Source: Mycobacterium ahvazicum
GTDB lineage: Bacteria; Actinomycetota; Actinomycetes; Mycobacteriales; Mycobacteriaceae
Length of the DNA: 64,000 nt
NCBI RefSeq assembly: GCF_900176255.2
Contig: NZ_FXEG02000003.1
Coordinates: 1,426,001-1,490,000, forward strand
Direction of reading: 5' to 3'
Below the pieces are notes generated by a model. That model was given only the letters and a program-made list of their open reading frames with translations, was not told where the DNA came from and made no database searches. The position numbers and the translations under genes were made by a program. This document shows, piece after piece, positions 35,601 to 42,711 of this stretch (positions are counted from its first letter, which is position 1; each line of letters begins with the position of its first letter).

Positions 35601-37041
35601 CGGCGACGATCTTTCCGTCGGCCTGCAATTGGCGGACCGCTCCGAAGATGGTGAGGTCCACGTCGGCGTCGTCGAACGGCAGCAGTTCGTCGAATGTCCC
35701 GCGCAGGTGGCCGGCATCGGCCTGATCCACCGAGATGAGCTTGAGATCGGCCGCACGCGCCGCGGCCATCAGCGGTTCGGCGTACGGGTCGGCGTTGCGC
35801 GCCACCACGACCTCGAGGTCCTCCAGCTCGGGCAGGTGATGCGCGGGCGACAGCGAGCAGCCGGTGTGGACACCCGGGCCGAGCAGGCCGTCGTTGACAT
35901 CCGTTTGGGCGCACTGCCATACCTTGGTGCGCAGTTCGCCGTCGACGCCGCTGATCTCGGCGACGCGCAGGGTTTCGCCGATCAGTACCGCGGGCTCGAC
36001 GATCAGGACGTCGATTCCGTCCAGGCGGCGGATCGCGTCGGGTCGCATCACCAGGGTGTGGTGGTAGCGGTTCAAGCCGGCGCAGAACGTGGTGGCGAAA
36101 GACTCGCGCGCGTAGTTCAGTGCCCGCGGCGCGGCAACGATGACCGCCTCGCTCGCCAGCATCGCACCGCCGCTGACGGTCAGGGCGATGGCGCCGGCAA
36201 GGCCGGCCGCGGTAGCTGCGCGGGCGTAGTTCTCCGACGCGGTGTCCGGCACCGGGCGGGGCCGCGACGTTTCCGGGTGCGGTTCGCACTGCGCGCTGAG
36301 CGCGAGGTTGGGTTCGTGCTCGTTCCAGGCTTCCACGGCTGACAGCGCCTCGATGAGGCGCAGGCTCCGAAGGCACATGTCGGCGGCGATCACCGACGGG
36401 GTGTGCCCGAGCGACTGGGTGACGGCGGTGCCCAACGCGAGCAGTGCGTCGGCGCGCCCGCGCCCGAGGGCCCGCTCGAACACCCGGCGGACGTCGGGCT
36501 GCGCCTCGGCGAAAGTTGTCGCGGCCGCGAAGGCCCGCGGCAGTCTCGGCATCCGCGTCACCTGCAAGAACGTGGTCACACCGAGCGAGATGGCCTTGGC
36601 TCCCAGCAGGCTCATCCGGTTGACGACTTCGGCGCCATCCCCGGGGATGTCGATCACCGGCAACCGGTCCGGGGTCTGCGAACCGAACTCGTCAGCCGGC
36701 CTGCTTCGATCGGCTTTGGCGGTGAAGGCCCGCTCGATCGCCTCCACCATCAGCGCCAAATCGTCTACGGTAGGCCCATTTTCGTCGATGTCGACGATCA
36801 GGCGCGAGAGCGGCCAGTTCACCTGGGTGCGTGCGACACCGAGGGTGCTGCCGATCGTCCTTTCCAGGACGGTCTCGTACTCGGACGAGCGGGTCGCCTC
36901 GGGCATACGCAGCTCAATCCACCCCCGGCCATTGCCGGACCAGCGGCGGCGGGGACGGTCCCCGCCCAACAACTCAGCTGCCGCGGCTGCGCCGCCTGCG
37001 ACCACCATTCGAAGCCCCGAGACGATCGGCTCGATGACCAT
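32602..37041 (-). CDS. Giant cation-transporting P-type ATPase (CtpI/CtpH type) with a degenerate N-terminal half
   Basis: A 1479-residue membrane ATPase, far longer than the usual 700-900. The C-terminal half (from about residue 620) is a complete P-type pump: TGES actuator loop in DESSLTGES, transmembrane motif PEGLP, phosphorylation site DKTGT at Asp924, hinge GDGANDA near 1181, and further membrane helices. The PEGL motif points to the P2/Ca-like group rather than CPx heavy-metal pumps. The N-terminal half holds an HMA-like fold without CxxC (about 40-110) and then a decayed copy of the P domain: VLIVEPAVLIGETLRV at about 349 mirrors VVCFDKTGTLSENRLVV, and VIGRDLRLAFAAADLALGV near 483 mirrors the hinge. 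The transported ion is unknown. It is upstream of the His-repeat gene and divergent from a related small membrane protein. Confidence 0.9.
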   Translation of the reverse strand: MVIEPIVSGLRMVVAGGAAAAAELLGGDRPRRRWSGNGRGWIELRMPEATRSSEYETVLERTIGSTLGVARTQVNWPLSRLIVDIDENGPTVDDLALMVEAIERAFTAKADRSRPADEFGSQTPDRLPVIDIPGDGAEVVNRMSLLGAKAISLGVTTFLQVTRMPRLPRAFAAATTFAEAQPDVRRVFERALGRGRADALLALGTAVTQSLGHTPSVIAADMCLRSLRLIEALSAVEAWNEHEPNLALSAQCEPHPETSRPRPVPDTASENYARAATAAGLAGAIALTVSGGAMLASEAVIVAAPRALNYARESFATTFCAGLNRYHHTLVMRPDAIRRLDGIDVLIVEPAVLIGETLRVAEISGVDGELRTKVWQCAQTDVNDGLLGPGVHTGCSLSPAHHLPELEDLEVVVARNADPYAEPLMAAARAADLKLISVDQADAGHLRGTFDELLPFDDADVDLTIFGAVRQLQADGKIVAVIGRDLRLAFAAADLALGVWPGGRAAPAWTADVLIPNLKVACRIIDAIPAAKSAARRGVELAAAGTLLGSLTLLPGVRAAGVRPSIAAAAIALIPGYVIGRGVAMQPDPAAASDTEWHALDADQAQEQIRALWPELADSTGPIAPAAQLPKTRMQALAAKFADSGKDVVDAMWHEMQDPLTPILATGAMASALVGSPMDGVLVGIVLVGSAAIAAAQRLSSDRQLNRLLSAQTPPARVLTGPDQFELIATEHLTPGRIIEVRSGELVPADARVLSAVAVEVDESSLTGESLPVTKNPAPTPGRPLAERACMIYEGSTVLSGVCRAVVIAVGDSTAAGRAMALAPRRRDEVGLHAQLAAVTAKVLPWTLTGGVGVIATALLRGSGIKEAVTSGVYCAVAAVPEGLPLVATLAQREAARRLTERNVLVRAPRSVETLGRVEVVCFDKTGTLSENRLVVTNISAQPGFDEDVILERAALATPVALTEHAPLQATDAAVVNRAGSQPKRDRELPFRAGRAYAAGLDGDTLAVKGGPEIVLSACVEGQDDDLREELLAHVHGMATQGLRVIAVADKTLTDDELEIAQDKGLEPLCRNGLRLLGFLGITDTPRPDARELLLGLAKRDIGVRVITGDHPATARAIAREIGLDVPEDCIITGARWERLSIAERAEVVKTNVIYARMSPEQKVQIVQQISNSGVVTAMVGDGANDAAAIRAAAVGVGVSSHGSDPARGAADVVLTEGRVGSLLEAIEEGHRLWQQAQAAVGMLLGGNAGEVAFNMYGTMVRGMAPLTARQILLVNILTDVFPTTAVAVSAVRNMRPPSERGINMDDLMETVAIRGAATTIGASTSWSLATFTRAAPQRAATVGLVGLVTTQLGQTLLDSRDPLVVSTVVGTFVAMGALITTPGLSQLVGCVPLGPLGWIEGVAPAVALTVLTAAKPDLLIRMAAMIGKRVSKYGGEADNVLNNMVGSLTTWAQELPGMDSGNGAKGERAPQLELTPAG

Positions 37042-37109
37042 ATTGCGCTTTACACCCTCTCGCGATAGTTAGCTTTGACATTGCAGATTCACGCAGCAGA
37101 CTCGTCGAA

Positions 37110-37127
37110 GTAGTACGTGCGTGCTAC
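37110..37127. promoter_or_regulatory. Near-perfect palindrome in the ATPase divergent promoter
   Basis: An 18-bp inverted repeat, GTAGTACGT/GCGTGCTAC (7 of 9 paired), in the 194-bp gap between the ATPase and the small membrane protein. A second, smaller repeat CTAAG-N7-CTTAG is at 37148-37164. These are operator candidates for divergent control; no regulator gene is adjacent. Confidence 0.35.
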
Positions 37128-37235
37128 ACCGTAAGGACTGAGAGGATCTAAGAGCGCCACTTAGAGCTTCTGAAAAGCAAACGGACGACAAATTATTGGC
37201 CACGCACACGACAACTCGAATCTTGGGAGGGCACA

Positions 37236-37568
37236 GTGACGCTCATCGAACGAGCCACTAAATCGGCGAACTCGGTTGCCGACCAAACGGTTTCAACAGT
37301 TAGCCAGATCGGGACCGCGGTCGCCGAGGGCGTCGTTGTTACAACGAGGGACATCCGCACCGGAATGCGGGAGGGCCACATCCGCCCCCGGACCGCCGTC
37401 GTCGCCGCGGCCGTCGGCCTGATCGCCGTCGTCGAATGGCCGCTGCTGCTCGCGGCCGGCGGTGTCGCGCTGCTCGCCAGCAAACTGAAGAAGCGGTCCC
37501 CAGAGGCCGAAATCGACGGCGCAGCCGAGGTCGAGACCATCGACGTCGAGACCGAAACCCCCGAATAG
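37236..37568 (+). CDS. Small membrane protein related to the His-repeat protein
   Basis: A 110-residue protein starting GTG 37236 with GGGAGG five bases upstream. The N-terminus is an amphipathic helix, and residues about 48-80 form a hydrophobic hairpin with the centre VVEWPLLLAAGGVALL. That matches the AVELPIALVVLGGHVL segment of the His-repeat protein on the other side of the ATPase. The tail is strongly acidic (EAEIDGAAEVETIDVETETPE). The relation and the flanking position suggest both are accessory subunits or regulators of the pump. No known name. Confidence 0.75.
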   Translation: MTLIERATKSANSVADQTVSTVSQIGTAVAEGVVVTTRDIRTGMREGHIRPRTAVVAAAVGLIAVVEWPLLLAAGGVALLASKLKKRSPEAEIDGAAEVETIDVETETPE

Positions 37569-37636
37569 GTTTCTGCCCGATCCCGGGCGGCCGGGCGCAC
37601 CGGGCGGCCGACACTCCACGACCCGCGGGCCCGCGC

Positions 37637-37648
37637 GGTAACCTCATT
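37637..37648. promoter_or_regulatory. Half-conserved operator before the TetR-hotdog gene
   Basis: GGTAACCTCATT lies 43 bp before the ATG of the TetR-hotdog fusion. It matches GGTAACGTCATT in the perfect palindrome at 38745-38763 except for one base. The likeness suggests autoregulation, but only one arm is conserved here. Confidence 0.35.
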
Positions 37649-37690
37649 CTCGACGCGCACGCATGCGCGACGGAAGGGGACCTAGCGCAC

Positions 37691-38719
37691 ATGACCGCCC
37701 CCAGCGATGAACCCGAGGTGACGCGCGGCGACCGCTTCATCAAGACGGCCGTGGAGATCCTGCGCGAGACGGGGCGCACCGACTTCACCGTGCAGGAGAT
37801 CGTCGCCCGCTCCAAGACCTCGCTGCGGGCCTTCTACCAGCACTTCAGCAGCAAGGACGAACTGCTGCTGGCGCTTTTCGACAAAACAATTTCGCAATCT
37901 GTGCAGAGCTGGCGCGCCGAGATCAACGGGCTGGACAGCACATCCGCGCTGAAGCTGCTGCTCGACCGCATCAGCCAGCAACCGGAATCCACCACGCAGG
38001 ACAGCCTGAACCGGGCGCTGGGTCTCTATAACCAGCATTTGGCCGAGACGCGCCCCCGCGAATATGCCCGCGTGCTGTCCCCATTGCATCAACTGATTCG
38101 CGACATCGTCGGGCAGGGAATCACCGAGGGGGTGTTCAACCCGGGGCTCGATGTCGCGGCGTCGGCGGCCATCGTCATGCAGACGATGGTCGGGGCGCAG
38201 CGGTTGCATTGGCTGGGCACCGAATTGAACGGGACCCCGATCGACGCCGGCCAGCTGTACGACTTCCTCAGTCGCGCGCTGGGCATTCGCGACGTGGACG
38301 ACGAAACCGGCACGCCCTCGCTGGCCGAGCTGTTCGCCCAGATCGGCTTGCGCGCTGGCTCCCGCAACGGCGAATTCGCGATGACAATGCCGGTAAGTCC
38401 GAACGTGGTCAACACTTCTGGGGCGTTGCAGGGCGGCCTGATCGCCACCCTCGTCGACGTCGCGGGCGGCCAGTACGGGCTGGATTTTCTGGAGCCGGGG
38501 ACCACCATGACAACCGCGGATCTGTTCGTCCGCTACCTGCGTCCGATCCGGCAGGGTGCCGCGTTCGCGGTGCCCCGGATGCTGCGCGCCGGCCGGCGGG
38601 CGATGGTCATGCAAATCGACATCTACGGCGACGGGGACGACGAGGTGGCCGCGACGGCGACGGTGAATTTCGCCATCATCAACGGCGCGACACCCAAGGG
38701 TCTCCGGGCGGACACCTAA
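37691..38719 (+). CDS. TetR regulator fused to a PaaI-type hot-dog thioesterase domain
   Basis: A 342-residue fusion. Residues about 13-60 form the TetR DNA-binding domain (FTVQEIVARSKTSLRAFYQHF), followed by the helical ligand-binding region to about 200. From about 215 a hot-dog thioesterase domain follows, with NTSGALQGGLIATLVDVAGG, the PaaI-type substrate helix. This joins DNA binding with an acyl-CoA-type sensor or hydrolase. The start is ATG 37691; a longer frame from 37436 runs across the intergenic region. It is followed by an amidohydrolase with a perfect palindrome between them, so the amidohydrolase and its own gene are the likely targets. Confidence 0.88.
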   Translation: MTAPSDEPEVTRGDRFIKTAVEILRETGRTDFTVQEIVARSKTSLRAFYQHFSSKDELLLALFDKTISQSVQSWRAEINGLDSTSALKLLLDRISQQPESTTQDSLNRALGLYNQHLAETRPREYARVLSPLHQLIRDIVGQGITEGVFNPGLDVAASAAIVMQTMVGAQRLHWLGTELNGTPIDAGQLYDFLSRALGIRDVDDETGTPSLAELFAQIGLRAGSRNGEFAMTMPVSPNVVNTSGALQGGLIATLVDVAGGQYGLDFLEPGTTMTTADLFVRYLRPIRQGAAFAVPRMLRAGRRAMVMQIDIYGDGDDEVAATATVNFAIINGATPKGLRADT

Positions 38720-38744
38720 CGCCGATACATGTTATTGCACGGCA

Positions 38745-38763
38745 GTGGTAACGTCATTACCAC
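38745..38763. promoter_or_regulatory. Perfect palindrome GTGGTAA-N5-TTACCAC
   Basis: Seven-base arms at 38745-38751 and 38757-38763 are 33 bp upstream of the amidohydrolase ATG. Symmetry and size fit a TetR dimer site, and the adjacent TetR-hotdog gene is the obvious candidate. The partly matching sequence at 37637-37648 supports this. Confidence 0.6.
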
Positions 38764-38795
38764 CCAAAGAGAATCCAGCCTTCAAGGAGATCGCT

Positions 38796-40001
38796 ATGCC
38801 GTCTCGCGAGCTTCCATTCCCCGTATTCGACGCCGATAACCACATGTACGAGCCGCAGGAGGCGCTGACCAAGTTCCTCCCGGACAACCGCAAGAACGTG
38901 ATCGACTACGTGCAGGTTCGCGGTCGTACGAAGATCGTGGTGCGCGGCCACATCAGTGAGTACATCCCCAACCCGACTTTCGAGAAGGTCGCGAAGCCGG
39001 GCGCCCAGGAGGACTACTTCCGCAACGGCGCGCAGGGCAAGAGCTACCGCGAGATCCTCGGCGAGCCGATGAAGGCCATCCCCGCGTTCCGCGAACCGGG
39101 CGCGCGGCTGGAGGTCATGGACGAGCTGGGCATCGACTACGCGCTGATGTTCCCGACGCTCGCCAGCCTGGTCGAGGAGCGCATGAAGGACGACCCGGAG
39201 ATGACCCACGACGTCATCCACGCGCTCAACCAGTGGATGCACGAGCAGTGGACGTTCAACTACCAAGACCGCATCTTCGCTACGCCGGTCATCACCCTGC
39301 CGATCGTCGAACGAGCGCTCGAAGAACTCGAATGGTGCCTGGAGCGCGGCGCCCGCACGGTCCTGGTCCGCCCGGCGCCGGTGCCCGGGTTCAAGGGCAG
39401 CCGGTCGTTCGGCCTCCCGGAGTTCGACCCGTTCTGGCAGGCCTGCATCAAGGCCGAGATCCCGGTCTCGATGCACGCGTCCGACAGCGGCTACTCGGAG
39501 TTCGCCAACGTCTGGGAGCCCGGCGATGAGTTCCTGCCGTTCAAGCCGACCCCCTTCCGCAGCTTCGCGATGGGCCACCGGCCGATCCTGGACGCGATGG
39601 GTGCGCTGGTCTGCCACGGCGCCCTGTCGCGCAACCCGGAGCTGCGGATCCTGTCCATCGAGAACGGCGCCGACTGGGTGCCGGACCTGTTCAAGGGCCT
39701 CAAGGGCGTCTACAAGAAGATGCCGCAGTCGTTCAGCGAGGACCCGATCGAGGCGTTCAAGCGTTGCGTCTACATCACCCCGTTCTGGGAGGACCGGTTC
39801 ACCGAGATCGTCAATATGGTCGGCACCGACCGGGTGTTGTTCGGCTCCGACTGGCCGCACCCCGAGGGCCTGAAGGACCCGATCTCCTTCGTCGACGAGC
39901 TCACCGACTTCTCGGAGGAGGACGTCGCCAAGATCATGGGCGGCAACCTGATGGGGCTGATGAAGGTCTCCAAGCCGGCCAAGAAGCCCGTCTCAGCCTG
40001 A
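38796..40001 (+). CDS. Metal-dependent amidohydrolase-2 family hydrolase
   Basis: A 401-residue TIM-barrel protein starting MPSRELPFPVFDADNHMYEP (AAGGAGA before ATG 38796; the frame extends to 38745 without a ribosome site). The D-x-H type motif in FDADNHM, the His of SMHASDSG, and the catalytic Asp in FGSDWPHPEG are all present. Amidohydrolase-2 members are zinc-dependent hydrolases, decarboxylases or hydratases; the substrate is unknown. It is separated from the rsfA genes by a strong terminator. Codon use is strongly biased to GC-ending codons, suggesting high expression. Confidence 0.9.
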   Translation: MPSRELPFPVFDADNHMYEPQEALTKFLPDNRKNVIDYVQVRGRTKIVVRGHISEYIPNPTFEKVAKPGAQEDYFRNGAQGKSYREILGEPMKAIPAFREPGARLEVMDELGIDYALMFPTLASLVEERMKDDPEMTHDVIHALNQWMHEQWTFNYQDRIFATPVITLPIVERALEELEWCLERGARTVLVRPAPVPGFKGSRSFGLPEFDPFWQACIKAEIPVSMHASDSGYSEFANVWEPGDEFLPFKPTPFRSFAMGHRPILDAMGALVCHGALSRNPELRILSIENGADWVPDLFKGLKGVYKKMPQSFSEDPIEAFKRCVYITPFWEDRFTEIVNMVGTDRVLFGSDWPHPEGLKDPISFVDELTDFSEEDVAKIMGGNLMGLMKVSKPAKKPVSA

Positions 40002-40017
40002 TCCGGTACCAAGCCTC

Positions 40018-40065
40018 GCCCGCCTCCGAGCGACATCCCGCCTACGTTGTCGCTCGGAGGTGGGC
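40018..40065 (+). terminator. Intrinsic-type terminator hairpin
   Basis: An 18-bp stem (40018-40035 with 40048-40065, one G-U pair) and a 12-base loop, followed by a short T-run. It lies 17 bp after the amidohydrolase stop and separates it from rsfA. Confidence 0.8.
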
Positions 40066-40154
40066 TTTGTATGTCCTGGTCGAAAGCCGGACTATAGACG
40101 CGGCCTTCGACCTTGCTATAGAAAAGAAACTTCCCTCCGGGTTAGGAGCGCACG

Positions 40155-40586
40155 ATGAATCTGGCTCCGGTCGAGTCGTCAGTGACCAGAGTGACGCTGA
40201 GCCCCCGGCTGGTTTCCGAGCTGGGCGATCCGCACAGCACGCTACGGGCGGCAACCCAGCGCAGCGGCGCGGTCGTGATCATCCGCGCGGGCGGCGAGGT
40301 CGACGCCTCCAACGAGCACACCTGGCGGGGGCTGGTCGCGGAGGCGGCCGCGGTCGCCACCGCGCCGGGCCCCTTTATCGTCGACATCAACGGCCTTGAT
40401 TTCATGGGTTGCTGCGCGTTCGCGATCCTGGCCGCTGAATCCGAGTGTTGCCGGGCTCGCGGCATCGCACTACGCGTGGTCAGCTGCGATCCCGGCGTTG
40501 CCCGGGTCATCCAGGCGTGCAATCTCGGCAGCGAATTGCCCCTGCATCCGACCATCGACACCGCGCTGGGTACGTCGGTGGGCTGA
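40155..40586 (+). CDS. rsfA: RsfA-like redox-sensitive anti-anti-sigma factor
   Basis: A 143-residue STAS-domain protein. The position that is a phosphorylated Ser in classical anti-anti-sigma factors is Cys: GLDFMGCCAF with Cys86 and Cys87. Cys122 in IQACNLG is 36 residues from Cys86; the RsfA disulfide Cys73-Cys109 of M. tuberculosis (Rv1365c) has the same separation. RsfA is known to bind the SigF anti-sigma factor UsfX under redox control. Two more Cys are at about 99-100. The gene is directly before the Rv1364c-like gene, as in M. tuberculosis, which supports the assignment. Confidence 0.88.
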   Translation: MNLAPVESSVTRVTLSPRLVSELGDPHSTLRAATQRSGAVVIIRAGGEVDASNEHTWRGLVAEAAAVATAPGPFIVDINGLDFMGCCAFAILAAESECCRARGIALRVVSCDPGVARVIQACNLGSELPLHPTIDTALGTSVG

Positions 40587-40746
40587 GGCCGGGTCATCAG
40601 GGTGACCGGACGTTAGCAAACTGATGCATGAAGCACCCTCGAGCCATTGCTAATCTGATTACTTGCGCGTGTCGAATAGAACCGCGCGTTGTTGGATTTC
40701 TCGGCCCATAGAAAGGCCCGCCGGGAGGCTCAGGAGGGACGGCCAT

Positions 40747-42711
40747 ATGGTGGCCGAAAAGGACTGGGACAAGATTGTCGGTGCGGCTGACGACGTGCGT
40801 CGCATCTTCGAGAAGGTCCCCGCGATGCTGATCGGCCTGCAAGGGCCGGAACACCGCTTTGTCGCGGCCAACGCCGCCTACCGCGCCCTGAATCCGGCAC
40901 TCAACCCGGTAGGAATGCTGGCGCGGGAGATCTATCCCGAGCTGGAGAGCCAGCAAATCTTCCAAATGCTCGACCGGGTCTATGAGACCGGCGAGCCGCA
41001 ATCCGGGGCCGAGTGGCGGCTGCAGGCCGATTTCGAAGGAACCGGACTCGAGGAGCGCTACTTCGACTTCCTGGTCACCGCTCGCCGCCGCGAGGGCGGA
41101 GCGATCGAGGGCGTGCAGATCATCTTCGACGACGTCACGGATCGGGTGCAGGCGCGCTTGGCCACCGAGGCCCGCATCGAGGAACTCTCCGAGCGCTATC
41201 GCAACGTCCGTGATTCCGCCATCGTCATGCAGCAGGCGCTGCTGGCCTCGTCGGTCCCCGTGGTTCCCGGCGCCGACATCACCGCGCAGTACCTCGTCGC
41301 CACCGAAGACACCGCGGCCGGCGGCGACTGGTTTGACGCGATACCCCTCGGGGACCGGCTGGTGCTCGTCGTCGGCGACGTGGTCGGCCACGGCGTCGAA
41401 GCCGCGGCAGTCATGTCGCAGTTGCGCACCGCGCTGCGCATGCAGATATCGCAGGGTTACGGCATCACCGAAGCGCTCGAGGCCGTCGACCGGTTCCACG
41501 AGCAGGTGCCCGGGTCGAAGTCGGCCACGCTGTGCGTGGGCTCGCTCGACTACGCCACCGGTGAACTCCACTACTGCACCGCGGGGCATCCACCGCCGCT
41601 GGTGGTAAGCGCGGCCTCGACCGCACGCTACGTGGAACCATCGGGCGCCGGTCCGCTCGGCAGCCGCGTCGGGTTTCCGGTTCGCACCGAAATGCTCGAC
41701 ATCGGCGATTCGATCCTGTTCTATTCCGACGGCCTGATCGAGCGGCCCGGGCGCCCATTGGGCGCCAGCACCGCGGAATTCGCCGACCTGGCCGCCAACA
41801 TCTCCGCCGGTGTCGGCGGGTTCGTCATCGACGCGCCGACGCGAACCATCGATCGCATCTGTTCGGAGACGCTCGAATTGCTGCTCCGGTCAACCGGTTA
41901 CAGCGACGACGTGACGCTGCTTGCCGCGCAGCGCCGCACTCCCCCGGCTCCGCTGCACATGACGCTGGACGCGACGATCCACGCCGCACGGACCGTGCGC
42001 TCCCGGCTTCGCGGCTGGCTTTCCGAGGTCGGCGCCGACGCCGACGACATCTCCGACGTCGTGCACGCGATCTCCGAGTTCGTCGAGAACGCGGTCGAAC
42101 ATGGTTACGGCACCGAGGTTTCCGACGGCGTCGTTGTCGAGGCATCGCTGTCCGGCGATGGCAACATGCACGCCGCGGTGATCGACCGCGGACAGTGGAA
42201 GGATCACCGTGAAGGCGAACAGGGTCGCGGGCGCGGGCTCGCGATGGCAGAGGCGTTGGTTTCCCAGGCCCTCATCACCCGCAGCGACAACGGGACGACG
42301 GCCAGCGTGACACACCGGCTGTCGCGACCGGCCAACTTCGTCACCGACACGATCGTCAGTCGGGCAACCTACCGCCGGGCCGTGGACAATGAATTCGTCT
42401 CGACCGTTCGCGAGCCCGGCCACATCGTCGTCAGCGGTGACGTCGACTCGACCACCGCGTCCACGCTCGACCGCCTGATTGCTGTCGAAAGCCGTTCGGG
42501 CATAGCGCCTTTGACGATTGATCTCAGCGCCGTCACCCATCTGGGGTCCGCGGGCGTCAGCGCGCTCGCGGCCGCCCGGGATCGGGCGTTGCGACAGGGC
42601 GGCGCCTGCGTGCTGATCGCCCCGCCCGGCAGCCCCGCCCAGCACATATTGTCGATGGTCCAGATTCCCGTCAGCAGCGGTGACAGCGAGAACGTCTTCG
42701 CCGAGGACTAG
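40747..42711 (+). CDS. PAS-phosphatase-kinase-STAS sigma-factor regulator (Rv1364c type)
   Basis: A 654-residue multidomain regulator. A PAS domain is at about 20-130; a PP2C/RsbU-type phosphatase is at about 150-370 with GGDWFD (Asp194), VGDVVGHG, TAGHPPP and FYSDGLIE; a GHKL anti-sigma kinase domain is at about 395-530 with N448 in EFVENAVEHGY and GRGRGLAM; a STAS domain is at about 545-654 with HLGSAGVSAL, which keeps a phosphorylatable Ser. The start is ATG 40747 with AGGAGGG upstream; the frame runs back to 40663. The length is that of Rv1364c (653). It joins sensing, phosphatase, kinase and STAS functions in one chain that acts on SigF-type signalling. It overlaps the convergent dehydrogenase stop by four bases. 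Confidence 0.95.
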   Translation: MVAEKDWDKIVGAADDVRRIFEKVPAMLIGLQGPEHRFVAANAAYRALNPALNPVGMLAREIYPELESQQIFQMLDRVYETGEPQSGAEWRLQADFEGTGLEERYFDFLVTARRREGGAIEGVQIIFDDVTDRVQARLATEARIEELSERYRNVRDSAIVMQQALLASSVPVVPGADITAQYLVATEDTAAGGDWFDAIPLGDRLVLVVGDVVGHGVEAAAVMSQLRTALRMQISQGYGITEALEAVDRFHEQVPGSKSATLCVGSLDYATGELHYCTAGHPPPLVVSAASTARYVEPSGAGPLGSRVGFPVRTEMLDIGDSILFYSDGLIERPGRPLGASTAEFADLAANISAGVGGFVIDAPTRTIDRICSETLELLLRSTGYSDDVTLLAAQRRTPPAPLHMTLDATIHAARTVRSRLRGWLSEVGADADDISDVVHAISEFVENAVEHGYGTEVSDGVVVEASLSGDGNMHAAVIDRGQWKDHREGEQGRGRGLAMAEALVSQALITRSDNGTTASVTHRLSRPANFVTDTIVSRATYRRAVDNEFVSTVREPGHIVVSGDVDSTTASTLDRLIAVESRSGIAPLTIDLSAVTHLGSAGVSALAAARDRALRQGGACVLIAPPGSPAQHILSMVQIPVSSGDSENVFAED

